6,848 bases of DNA, from positions 1 through 6,848 of the forward strand of contig CAZIHW010000051.1 of the NCBI GenBank assembly GCA_964539045.1, written 5' to 3'. A program made the position numbers and the translations under genes. Source of the stretch: UBA1227 sp964539045. Lineage in GTDB: Bacteria; Bacillota; Clostridia; Oscillospirales; Acutalibacteraceae. Within the stretch, counting starts at the first letter, position 1; every line of letters begins with the position of its first letter. The notes beneath the pieces were generated by a model that saw only the letters and a program-made list of their open reading frames with translations, ran no database searches and had not been told where the DNA came from. This document shows positions 1 through 6,376 of this stretch, one piece after another.

Positions 1-1448
1 AAAACCAAGAGGGCAGCCGTAGTTATACCCACGAAAGGATTGTTTACATCAACATATGAAAAAGGTTGTGAGGACAGCCAGACCGCCGTTTCGGTTATAA
101 GCTTTGAGAGCATTCCGCATACAAAGAATACGGGATATGAAAGGACTTTTAAGTGAGTAAGCTTATCAGACAATATTCCAAGCCCGCTCAGAAACACAGC
201 GTATGAGGCGAACGGAGGTATGATAAGGTTTGATACAGCAGATACAGGAGATACATTGCCTATGGTAAGCATAACTATCGGAAAGGTAAAAACAAGCGCA
301 CTGACCGATATAAGTACCGAATCCGCACCCGCATTAACACGTCTTCTTATGTTAAAGTTATGTACTCTTTTTTTTGTAAAGGCATGTACCTTTTTCCTGA
401 AAAACGGATAAAGCACCAATATCCCAAGCGTGGAAAAAAACGATAGCAAAAATCCTATGTCACCACATACAAACGGATTCAGAGCGACCATAATCAAGGC
501 TGCAAAACCAAGGGAATTCAAGCTGTCGGATTCTTCGCCGAGCAACCTGCCCAACAAAAAAACTCCGACCATTATTCCGGCTCGTACAGCACTCAGAGGC
601 ACTCCGGTTATCAACACGAACACAGCGACGAATATCAGCGACAAAAACACACCGGCTTTCCTTCCGAATCTGTTTTTTACCAACGATTTGTAAAAGGGAA
701 TACACCACAGGGATGTATGAAATCCAGAGACGCTGAGAATGTGAACAACACCGGCCGCCTTGAAAGATTCGTAGGTTTCATCAGATATGTCTTCTTTATC
801 TCCCAAAAGCATACCCACCAGCAGAGATGCATAGTCCTTTTTCAGATATGCATAAAGCGTATCTTTTGCAGCATGCGCAATCCTGCTCGGTATTCTTAAA
901 ATTCTTCCCATATCCGTCGGATCGGTAACATTGATATCTCCATACACAAATGCGCTTGCATAGATGCCCTTTGACATTAACCTGCCCTTGTTCTCATTTT
1001 CATCAACAGAAGTAAGATCACAAGTAAAGCTTATTCTGTCATATTCTTGTGCAACATCCTTCTTTGTATAGAGGCTCATCTTAAAACTACGGGTAAATCC
1101 ATCAACATTTATGTCATCAACCTTGACTGTATAATTTAAGTATCCCGATTTTCCCGGTCCGCTCTTCTTTAAGACAGTTCCCGATATGCTCTGTTCCTTG
1201 CCGCAAATCTCCGATACAGGTTTGTAGTTGAGCTCCGTTTTTGCAATAAATATGAGCAGAGCCAACAAAACTGATGCCAATGACAAAATTAAAGTTTTAT
1301 CCTCTCTGAACAGTTTAAAGATTAGAATAACGGCAAGCGATACCGCCGTGAAGATAAAACAAACAACCGCCATACTTTCACTTGTGAAAGCGAGGAACAT
1401 TAGTACTATAACCATTGAAAATCCTGCGGTAAAAAGAGGTATATACAT
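1..1448 (-). CDS. comEC: ComEC/Rec2-family competence DNA channel, N-terminal 482 residues (3' end beyond window)
   Basis: ComEC is the inner-membrane channel that passes single-stranded DNA into the cytoplasm during natural transformation. Reading the minus strand from the ATG at 1448 gives an open frame to the left edge. The first ~70 residues hold several hydrophobic segments, followed by a soluble part (about 75-190) matching the usual N-terminal extracytoplasmic domain. The competence domain begins near residue 205 with LLVGMLLGDKEDIS and GVVHILSVSGFH (family form HLLAISGLH), then PLSAVRAG near 284-291 (family PSAxRA), then NPFVCGDIGFLLSFFSTLGI and further membrane helices. The usual C-terminal metallo-beta-lactamase-like domain would lie outside the window. 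ATG 1448 is chosen because MYIPLFTAGF fits the family's start, a stop lies upstream in frame with no other ATG, GTG or TTG between, and AGGGGG lies 10 nt before it. An ATG 11 codons later, with AGGA 6 nt before it, is the alternative. Whether the organism is transformable cannot be told. Confidence 0.93.
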   Translation of the reverse strand, partial: MYIPLFTAGFSMVIVLMFLAFTSESMAVVCFIFTAVSLAVILIFKLFREDKTLILSLASVLLALLIFIAKTELNYKPVSEICGKEQSISGTVLKKSGPGKSGYLNYTVKVDDINVDGFTRSFKMSLYTKKDVAQEYDRISFTCDLTSVDENENKGRLMSKGIYASAFVYGDINVTDPTDMGRILRIPSRIAHAAKDTLYAYLKKDYASLLVGMLLGDKEDISDETYESFKAAGVVHILSVSGFHTSLWCIPFYKSLVKNRFGRKAGVFLSLIFVAVFVLITGVPLSAVRAGIMVGVFLLGRLLGEESDSLNSLGFAALIMVALNPFVCGDIGFLLSFFSTLGILVLYPFFRKKVHAFTKKRVHNFNIRRRVNAGADSVLISVSALVFTFPIVMLTIGNVSPVSAVSNLIIPPFASYAVFLSGLGILSDKLTHLKVLSYPVFFVCGMLSKLITETAVWLSSQPFSYVDVNNPFVGITTAALLV

Positions 1449-1482
1449 AAAAAGGCAGCCCCCTATAATAGCGGACTGCCTT
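1449..1482 (-). terminator. Hairpin plus U-tract between hinT and comEC, likely intrinsic terminator or attenuator
   Basis: On the minus strand AAGGCAG (1476-1482) pairs perfectly with CTGCCTT (1452-1458). The stem extends inward by one G-U and two G-C pairs, closing an 11-nt loop (1462-1472). A run of five T (1449-1453) follows, two of which can pair, and the comEC ATG comes immediately after. GC-rich stem plus U-run is the form of a Rho-independent terminator, here 73 nt past the hinT stop. Because it abuts comEC it may act as an attenuator or as a structure controlling comEC translation. The structure is directly seen; termination is inferred. Confidence 0.68.
1459..1464 (-). promoter_or_regulatory. 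Putative comEC ribosome binding site buried in the hairpin
   Basis: AGGGGG on the minus strand is the only purine-rich Shine-Dalgarno-like run ahead of the ATG at 1448, with 10 nt between. Its three G nearest the start (1459-1461) lie in the 3' arm of the 1452-1482 hairpin and the remaining bases lie in the loop. Folding would partly hide the site. It deviates from AGGAGG at one position, so it is a moderate site at best. Confidence 0.45.
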
Positions 1483-1496
1483 AAGCTTTTATCTAT

Positions 1497-1552
1497 TATG
1501 TCTTTGACTTCTTAGCTTCGATTTCTTAGCTTTGATTTCTCGGCTTCGATTT
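1497..1552. repeat. 14-bp imperfect tandem repeat, about 4 copies, after hinT
   Basis: On the plus strand CTTAGCTTCGATTT (1511-1524), CTTAGCTTTGATTT (1525-1538) and CTCGGCTTCGATTT (1539-1552) follow head to tail, preceded by a decayed copy TATGTCTTTGACTT (1497-1510). Adjacent copies differ at one to three positions, except the decayed one. The array begins three bases past the hinT stop and lies before the comEC hairpin. A period of 14 does not preserve reading frame and no gene covers it. It probably arose by slippage; no function can be read from it. Confidence 0.8.
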
Positions 1553-1554
1553 TA

Positions 1555-1896
1555 TCAGCCCGGAGGCCATGTCATATCACGACCGCCGATTATGTGAAAA
1601 TGAAGATGCGGAACACTTTGCTGGCCACGTTCTCCGATATTTGAAACTACCCTGTATCCTTCCTCGGCTATACCCTCTTCCCTTGCAATCTTAGGAATAA
1701 CCGTAAAGATATGGGCAACTACATCTTTGTTTGTATCGTCAATGTGATTCACCGACTGTATATGGGTCTTCGGGATAACAAGAACGTGAACCGGACCCTG
1801 AGGCGATATATCCCTGAATGCATAACAGATATCATCCTCATAGACCTTTGTACTGGGAATTTCTCCGCTTACAATACTGCAAAAAAGACAATCCAT
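1555..1896 (-). CDS. hinT: Histidine triad (HIT) nucleotide-binding protein, Hint type
   Basis: This is a small cytosolic nucleotide hydrolase or transferase of the HIT superfamily. Hint enzymes cleave P-N bonds in purine nucleoside phosphoramidates and can hydrolyse aminoacyl-adenylates. The 113 residues are full length for the branch. MDCLFCSIVSGEIPS opens the protein with the CxxC (Cys3, Cys6) that in many bacterial Hints helps bind zinc. The triad HLHFHII puts His at 97, 99 and 101, and the protein ends in GGRDMTWPPG, a typical Hint ending. The stop TGA is followed in frame by TAA. The start is fixed by the family N-terminus. The AAAGGAG at 1910-1916 lies 13 nt before the ATG, longer than usual, and no in-frame alternative start lies between. 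It sits 73 bp after alaS on the same strand with no terminator between, so co-transcription is likely. Confidence 0.95.
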   Translation of the reverse strand: MDCLFCSIVSGEIPSTKVYEDDICYAFRDISPQGPVHVLVIPKTHIQSVNHIDDTNKDVVAHIFTVIPKIAREEGIAEEGYRVVSNIGERGQQSVPHLHFHIIGGRDMTWPPG

Positions 1897-1937
1897 ACAG
1901 CAATTTTCACTCCTTTGAATTTAAAGTCAATATCTTT

Positions 1938-1971
1938 GGCACGAAAGGTAGAATAATCGGTACGAAAGGTT
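1938..1971. repeat. Two 13-bp direct repeats, 21-bp spacing, at the alaS stop
   Basis: GGCACGAAAGGTA (1938-1950) and GGTACGAAAGGTT (1959-1971) match at 11 of 13 bases and start 21 bp apart. The second copy includes two bases of the alaS stop codon. They fill much of the 73-bp alaS-hinT gap. They could be a slippage duplication or a pair of binding sites one helical turn multiple apart. I see no strong hairpin here, so it is not a terminator. Confidence 0.65.
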
Positions 1972-4603
1972 ATTTCAGCATGCCGCGTACAACGTCTTCT
2001 GCAGATGCCAAAGCCTCATCAACCTTTGATACTTCCTTACCGCCTGCCATTGCACTGTCAGGCTTTCCGCCGCCGGAACCGCCTGCCACAGCTGCAACTC
2101 CTTTTACAATGTTACCTGCGTGTGCGCCTGCTTTAACAGCATCAGCTCCGCATGCACAGGCAAAACTCAGCTTTTCCCCGCACACACTTGCAAATACAGC
2201 AACTATGCTATCATCTGCACTCTTAGCGCCGTCTGCCATAGTACGCAAGTCTCCGCCTTGAACACCGTCAACTCTTGAAACCACGAGTTTTATATCACCG
2301 ATTTGCTTTGCATCCGAAAGCAAGTCTTTTGTGCTTGCTGCAGCAATCTTTGCATTTAGTTCTTCTATCTCTTTCTGGGCAGCCTTAAGCTGGGTTGTCA
2401 AAGCGGCTGCTCTGGTATCGAGTTCATGTATATTGGATACCTTCATAGCATTGGCTGTCTTTGCTATAAGTTCATCATTTGCAGCTATATAATCAAGTAC
2501 TCCTGTACCTGTTACGGCCTCAATTCTTCTGACCCCGGCCGCTACAGAGGATTCGCTTATTATTTTATAAAGCCCGAGCTTTCCTGTGTTGTCTACATGT
2601 GTACCGCCACAGAACTCAGTTGAGAATTCGCCGGCCTTAACTACTCTTACTATATCACCGTACTTCTCTCCGAACAGTGCCATAGCTCCGAGCTTTTTAG
2701 CTTCTTCTATCGGCATCTCCAGCATCTGAACCGGCAAGTTTTCAAGAATAACCTCATTTACACGCCTCTCTACTGCGGATATCTCCTCGGAAGTCATAGC
2801 CTGGAAGTGCGAGAAGTCAAATCGGGAAACAACCGGACTTACGTATGAACCGGCCTGTTCAACATGAGACCCAAGCACCTCTCTGAGTGCGGCCTGAAGG
2901 AGATGGGCTGCCGTATGGTTTCTCATTGTAGCCTTACGCTTAACCGCATCTATCTTAGCGTCAACCTGGGCATCCTTCTTTACAAAGCCGTCTATAGCCT
3001 GTCCTACATGGAGAAATACTCCGTTTTGTGTCTTTACTGTATCGCTGACTTCAAATGTAAATCCTTCGCAGGAAATAACACCCGAGTCACCGATCTGACC
3101 GCCGCTCTCTGCATAAAATACGGTCCTGTCAAGAATAAGAGCTATCTCATCACCTATATCGGCAGAATCAACCTGCTCTCCGTCCTTAAGAATACCGATA
3201 ACCTTCGCTGTATTTTCAAAAGCATTATATCCGAGGAACTCAGTTTTCGGAAAGTCTTTTGTAACATCCGCATTGCCCTTCCAAGCCTCAGCAACAGACT
3301 TGGCGGCAGCGTCAGCTTTTGCCCTTTGCTTTTGTTCGTTAAGGAGTGCTCTGAACTTCTCCTCGTCGACTGTCATACCCTTTTCTTCAAGCATCTCCTT
3401 TGTAAGGTCAATCGGGAATCCGAAAGTATCTTGAAGTTTAAAAGCATCCTCACCTGAAAGTACATTGCTCTTTGCATTTTCTATCATCTCTGTGAGAAGC
3501 TGTGTGCCTGTATCTATCGTTCTGTTGAAATTCTCTTCCTCAGCGCCTATGACCTTCATTATGAAGTCATACTTTTCGATAAGATTGGGATAGGCATTCT
3601 TATTTTCTTCGATTACAACCTCTGCCACATCAGTAAGGAACGGACGATCAATTCCGAGCAATCTTCCATGACGTGCAGCACGTCTCAAAAGTCGGCGAAG
3701 TACATAGCCTCTGCCCTCATTTGAAGGCATAACACCGTCACCGACCATGAATGTAGTACTCCTTATATGGTCTGTTATAACACGAAGCGATATATCCTTC
3801 TTTTCATCATCATGATATGTAACCTTTGCTATATCGGATACTTTCTTCATGATATTCTGAACTGTATCAACCTCAAATATGTTGCCTACATTCTGCATAA
3901 CGCAAGCCAAACGCTCAAGGCCCATACCTGTGTCTATGTTAGGATGTGCAAGCGGTGTATAGTTATTGTTTCCGTCGTTTTCGAACTGTGTGAATACGTT
4001 GTTCCACACTTCCATATAACGATCGCAATCACAGCCCACAGTACAATCCGGTTGACCGCATCCGTATTCTTCCCCGCGGTCAAAATAGATCTCAGAGCAA
4101 GGTCCGCAAGGTCCCTGTCCATGCTCCCAGAAATTGTCCTCTTTACCCAGTCTTACTATGTGGGATGGATCAACACCTATCTCCTTGGACCATATATCAT
4201 AAGCCTCATCGTCATCTTCATATATGCTGCAATAAAGCTTTTCCTTCGGTATCTCAAGAACATCGGTAAGAAATTCCCAAGCCCAATTACAGGCCTCATG
4301 CTTAAAATAGTCTCCGAATGAGAAATTACCGAGCATCTCAAAATAAGTTCCGTGACGTGCTGTGTGTCCGACACTCTCTATATCAGGGGTACGAATACAC
4401 TTTTGGCATGTTGTAACCCTCGTTCTCGGCGGAGTAACCTCTCCGGTGAAATACTTCTTCATAGGTGCCATACCGGAGTTTATGAGAAGCAAGCTCTTAT
4501 CCCCCTGCGGTACGAGAGAAAAACTCGGTAGTCTCAAATGATCCTTACTCTCAAAGAAGCTTAGATACTTTTCTCTGAGTTCATTAAGTCCTGTCCATTT
4601 CAT
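1970..4603 (-). CDS. alaS: Alanyl-tRNA synthetase
   Basis: This cytosolic class II synthetase charges tRNA-Ala with alanine and removes mischarged Ser or Gly. At 877 residues it is the normal length and looks intact. The aminoacylation core starts with LPSFSLVPQGDKSLLLINSG; class II motif 2 lies in RHGTYFEMLGNFSFGDYF (83-100) and motif 3 in GMGLERLA (226-233). The Cys cluster at 166-193 occurs in many bacterial AlaRS. NEGRGYVLRRLLRRAARHG (295-313) belongs to the tRNA-recognition part. The editing domain shows both zinc-site pairs, HTAAH (His563, His567) and CGGTH (Cys665, His669). A coiled segment near 720-760 leads to the C-Ala/DHHA1 domain ending with GGSGGGKPDSAMAGG. The start follows AAGGAG by 9 nt. 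Upstream is the PBP gene (60-bp gap) with a strong promoter at its end; the leader is too short for a T-box. Confidence 0.98.
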   Translation of the reverse strand: MKWTGLNELREKYLSFFESKDHLRLPSFSLVPQGDKSLLLINSGMAPMKKYFTGEVTPPRTRVTTCQKCIRTPDIESVGHTARHGTYFEMLGNFSFGDYFKHEACNWAWEFLTDVLEIPKEKLYCSIYEDDDEAYDIWSKEIGVDPSHIVRLGKEDNFWEHGQGPCGPCSEIYFDRGEEYGCGQPDCTVGCDCDRYMEVWNNVFTQFENDGNNNYTPLAHPNIDTGMGLERLACVMQNVGNIFEVDTVQNIMKKVSDIAKVTYHDDEKKDISLRVITDHIRSTTFMVGDGVMPSNEGRGYVLRRLLRRAARHGRLLGIDRPFLTDVAEVVIEENKNAYPNLIEKYDFIMKVIGAEEENFNRTIDTGTQLLTEMIENAKSNVLSGEDAFKLQDTFGFPIDLTKEMLEEKGMTVDEEKFRALLNEQKQRAKADAAAKSVAEAWKGNADVTKDFPKTEFLGYNAFENTAKVIGILKDGEQVDSADIGDEIALILDRTVFYAESGGQIGDSGVISCEGFTFEVSDTVKTQNGVFLHVGQAIDGFVKKDAQVDAKIDAVKRKATMRNHTAAHLLQAALREVLGSHVEQAGSYVSPVVSRFDFSHFQAMTSEEISAVERRVNEVILENLPVQMLEMPIEEAKKLGAMALFGEKYGDIVRVVKAGEFSTEFCGGTHVDNTGKLGLYKIISESSVAAGVRRIEAVTGTGVLDYIAANDELIAKTANAMKVSNIHELDTRAAALTTQLKAAQKEIEELNAKIAAASTKDLLSDAKQIGDIKLVVSRVDGVQGGDLRTMADGAKSADDSIVAVFASVCGEKLSFACACGADAVKAGAHAGNIVKGVAAVAGGSGGGKPDSAMAGGKEVSKVDEALASAEDVVRGMLK

Positions 4604-4655
4604 TATACGGATCTCCTTGGTTTTTAATTCTAAACTCTAATAAATATAATGAAAC

Positions 4656-4684
4656 ATTTTACTCTAGTTGTTTTCCATTGTCAA
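4656..4684 (-). promoter_or_regulatory. Sigma-A-type promoter for alaS
   Basis: On the minus strand a perfect -35 TTGACA (4679-4684) is followed after exactly 17 bp by TAAAAT (4656-4661), a 5 of 6 match to the -10 consensus. Transcription would start near 4648-4650, giving alaS a leader of about 45 nt that includes its AAGGAG site. The -35 lies inside the last codons of the PBP gene and the spacer crosses that gene's stop. This is the best promoter match I found in the window. It would let alaS, and probably hinT, be expressed apart from the PBP gene. Confidence 0.72.
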
Positions 4685-6262
4685 TGAATCAACCGTTTTT
4701 TTGAATACCGGCGCGCAGTCCGCATTTCCCGACACACCGTATTCTTTCATAATGACGATTACAAGCTCCGGCTTGTCAGCGGGATACCATCCTGCAAACC
4801 ATGAATTGCAGATTTCCTTATCATCCCTGTATTGACCCGTCTGTGCTGTTGCAGTTTTTCCGGCGGCGCTGACTTTTTTCGGCAACGCCTTTTCATTCAC
4901 CTTCACCACCTGCTCCAACATCTCTTTTAAGGCGTCGCATGTTCCCTTTCTCAGCACTCTGGCGCCCTTTCTGGAACTCCCGCTCTCCTTAAGATTTCCG
5001 TCTTCGTCAACATAGCCTTTCAGCAAACTTGCATTCACACTGTAGCCCCCGTTTGCAACGCAGGAAAAAGCACTCGCAATTTGTATCGGAGTAGCCAACA
5101 ATGAACCCTGACCGAATCCCAGATTCGCAGAGTCTGCGGATGATACAAATTCGTTTATATCGGGTAGATTTCCCTCTTTTGAAACTATATCCTTACAAAG
5201 GGCAGTACCCTTCCCGAATCCCAGCCTTTCGGCAAGTGTGAGTATCTCACCCGCACCGAGTTTTACCGACAGATCAATAAAATACGTATTGCATGAGTGA
5301 ATAAGCGCGTCACACATAGTCTCCTCTCCGTGCACACTCTGCTGAAAGCAGTTGAACACCGTTCCCGATTCGGTTATGCTTCCCGTGCAATTGAATTTAT
5401 TGTTATAGCACAACGGATCTGATTCAATAGCGGCCGCCGAAACAATCACCTTGAAAGTAGATCCTACCGAATAAGATCCCAGAGCCTTATTCAGGAGCGG
5501 AGAATCCGAGGCTTTCATACTGCCCGCTATGTCAAATTGGTTATATGTCGGTCTGCTCACCATAGCCTTGATCTCTCCTGTATCCGGATCCATCGCGACT
5601 GCACATCCACTGTTTATGAAACACTCATCCATCGCTTCTTCCAGGGCCCTTTGCACCTTAGAGTCTATAGTGAGTGCCACCCCTTTCCGGGTGCCGTATC
5701 CGTCATCCAGTATATCTATTTCGGCACCGCCGAGATTGCGCCCCATAGCATCTACGTAGAAAGCGGCCCTGAGCTTTCCGGTATCCTCAGAGAGATATTC
5801 ATCATAGCTGCTTTCAATTCCCGTGACGCCGTTCCCGTCAGCGTCCAAATATCCTATAAGATGTACCGCGAGTTGGTCATCGGAATAACGTCTCTTATAT
5901 TTGACGACTTTGATATCAGTTCCCTCATCGGGCTCCTGTGAGGTTCTTATGAGCGCAGGATTACCGAGAGAAAGCTCCTCTCTTAAAGCCGCCAGTCTCT
6001 CTTTCGATATATATGATGAAACCGAATTGAGTCCGGCAGGCGTAGGCTTTACGGCTATCGCATATTCATCCTGAGTTTTTACAAGCGGCTCTAAATTACA
6101 GTCATATATGCAGCCCCTTGAAGTATCAACCACTATCGTCTTACTGTTACTGTACGAGGCTGTCCTTGCATAGTCTCCGGCATTAATCGATATAATTCTT
6201 AAAGTCAGTCCGCAGAGCATAGCCGCCGTTATAAAAAACAATATGCTGATTCTTTTTCCCAT
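4664..6262 (-). CDS. Class B penicillin-binding protein (peptidoglycan D,D-transpeptidase)
   Basis: This is a membrane-anchored transpeptidase of the FtsI/PbpA/SpoVD class, which cross-links peptidoglycan outside the membrane, normally with a SEDS glycosyltransferase partner. The 532 residues show one N-terminal membrane segment (about 5-26), a compact dimerisation region starting at DTSRGCIYD (46-54), a GIESSYDEYLSEDTG stretch typical of the class (148-162), and a transpeptidase domain. Active-site motifs are STFK (Ser268, Lys271), SCN (323-325) and KTA (469-471) in GKTATAQTG, where KTG is usual. No transglycosylase or PASTA domain is present and the protein is short for FtsI or SpoVD. The extracytoplasmic part is rich in Cys. 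I chose ATG 6262 because GAGGTG lies 6 nt before it; the in-frame GTG at 6271 falls inside that site. The subclass (division, elongation or sporulation) cannot be settled. The rfbD neighbour suggests an envelope setting. Confidence 0.93.
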   Translation of the reverse strand: MGKRISILFFITAAMLCGLTLRIISINAGDYARTASYSNSKTIVVDTSRGCIYDCNLEPLVKTQDEYAIAVKPTPAGLNSVSSYISKERLAALREELSLGNPALIRTSQEPDEGTDIKVVKYKRRYSDDQLAVHLIGYLDADGNGVTGIESSYDEYLSEDTGKLRAAFYVDAMGRNLGGAEIDILDDGYGTRKGVALTIDSKVQRALEEAMDECFINSGCAVAMDPDTGEIKAMVSRPTYNQFDIAGSMKASDSPLLNKALGSYSVGSTFKVIVSAAAIESDPLCYNNKFNCTGSITESGTVFNCFQQSVHGEETMCDALIHSCNTYFIDLSVKLGAGEILTLAERLGFGKGTALCKDIVSKEGNLPDINEFVSSADSANLGFGQGSLLATPIQIASAFSCVANGGYSVNASLLKGYVDEDGNLKESGSSRKGARVLRKGTCDALKEMLEQVVKVNEKALPKKVSAAGKTATAQTGQYRDDKEICNSWFAGWYPADKPELVIVIMKEYGVSGNADCAPVFKKTVDSLTMENN

Positions 6263-6265
6263 ACA

Positions 6266-6301
6266 AAACACCTCAAAGCTAGTATTAGCTTTGAGGTGTT
6301 T
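6266..6301 (-). terminator. Perfect 16-bp hairpin before the PBP start; terminator and/or RBS-masking structure
   Basis: On the minus strand AAACACCTCAAAGCTA, a four-base ATAC loop and TAGCTTTGAGGTGTTT form a perfect 16-bp inverted repeat. It ends three bases before the PBP ATG. A-rich 5' base, stable stem and a short TTTT give the form of a Rho-independent terminator for rfbD, though the T-run is short. The GAGGTG that serves the PBP gene lies entirely in the 3' arm, so folded RNA would block initiation. A protein-binding operator is an alternative reading of the palindrome. The palindrome is plain in the sequence; its role is inferred. Confidence 0.72.
6269..6274 (-). promoter_or_regulatory. 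PBP ribosome binding site, fully inside hairpin stem
   Basis: GAGGTG on the minus strand lies 6 nt before the ATG at 6262, ideal spacing, and decides that start over the GTG at 6271. All six bases are paired with CACCTC in the 5' arm of the 6266-6301 hairpin. Translation should therefore need the stem to be open or the transcript to start inside it. Confidence 0.7.
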
Positions 6302-6315
6302 AAATACACATATTG

Positions 6316-6376
6316 TAAAACTGCAAATTTCAAAATAAAACTATAAATTGCAAAATTACGACTGCAAATCCCTAAG
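6316..6376. repeat. 20-bp tandem repeat at the rfbD stop, three copies
   Basis: Read on the minus strand, TTTTGCAATTTATAGTTTTA (6336-6355) and TTTTGAAATTTGCAGTTTTA (6316-6335) are exactly adjacent and match at 17 of 20 bases. A third, weaker copy (6357-6376, 14 of 20 against the 6316-6335 copy, with the shared core ATTTGCAGT) lies one base upstream, across the last rfbD codons and into the stop. The array is AT-rich, non-coding apart from that end, and leads into the hairpin at 6266-6301. It looks like a slippage-type expansion at the gene end. Confidence 0.75.

Noticed and set aside
220..1515. Several plus-strand open frames and a minus-strand 460-708 frame in the left region
   Set aside because: The minus-strand comEC frame runs unbroken through all of it with clear competence-domain motifs; the others are in wrong frames.
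1897..1969. Terminator or promoter between alaS and hinT
   Set aside because: Only a 4-bp stem is possible, and candidate -35/-10 pairs match at no better than 4 of 6 each.
2864..3457. 197-aa open frame on the plus strand opposite alaS
   Set aside because: It lies wholly antisense to a well-conserved alaS, has no recognisable motif and no clear ribosome binding site; it is a shadow frame.
3767..4321. 184-aa plus-strand open frame opposite alaS with hydrophobic stretches
   Set aside because: Antisense to the catalytic core of alaS; the hydrophobic look follows from the complement of polar codons, and no family is recognisable.
4604..4663. T-box or other riboswitch ahead of alaS
   Set aside because: The gap is 60 bp and the predicted leader about 45 nt, too short for a T-box, and no T-box core sequence is present.
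6263..6271. GTG at 6271 as the PBP start, adding three residues
   Set aside because: This GTG is part of the GAGGTG ribosome binding site that is correctly spaced for the ATG at 6262.
6312..6340. TACAAT as a -10 element for the PBP gene
   Set aside because: The hexamer is good, but no acceptable -35 lies 16-18 bp upstream, and AT-rich repeat sequence gives such matches by chance.
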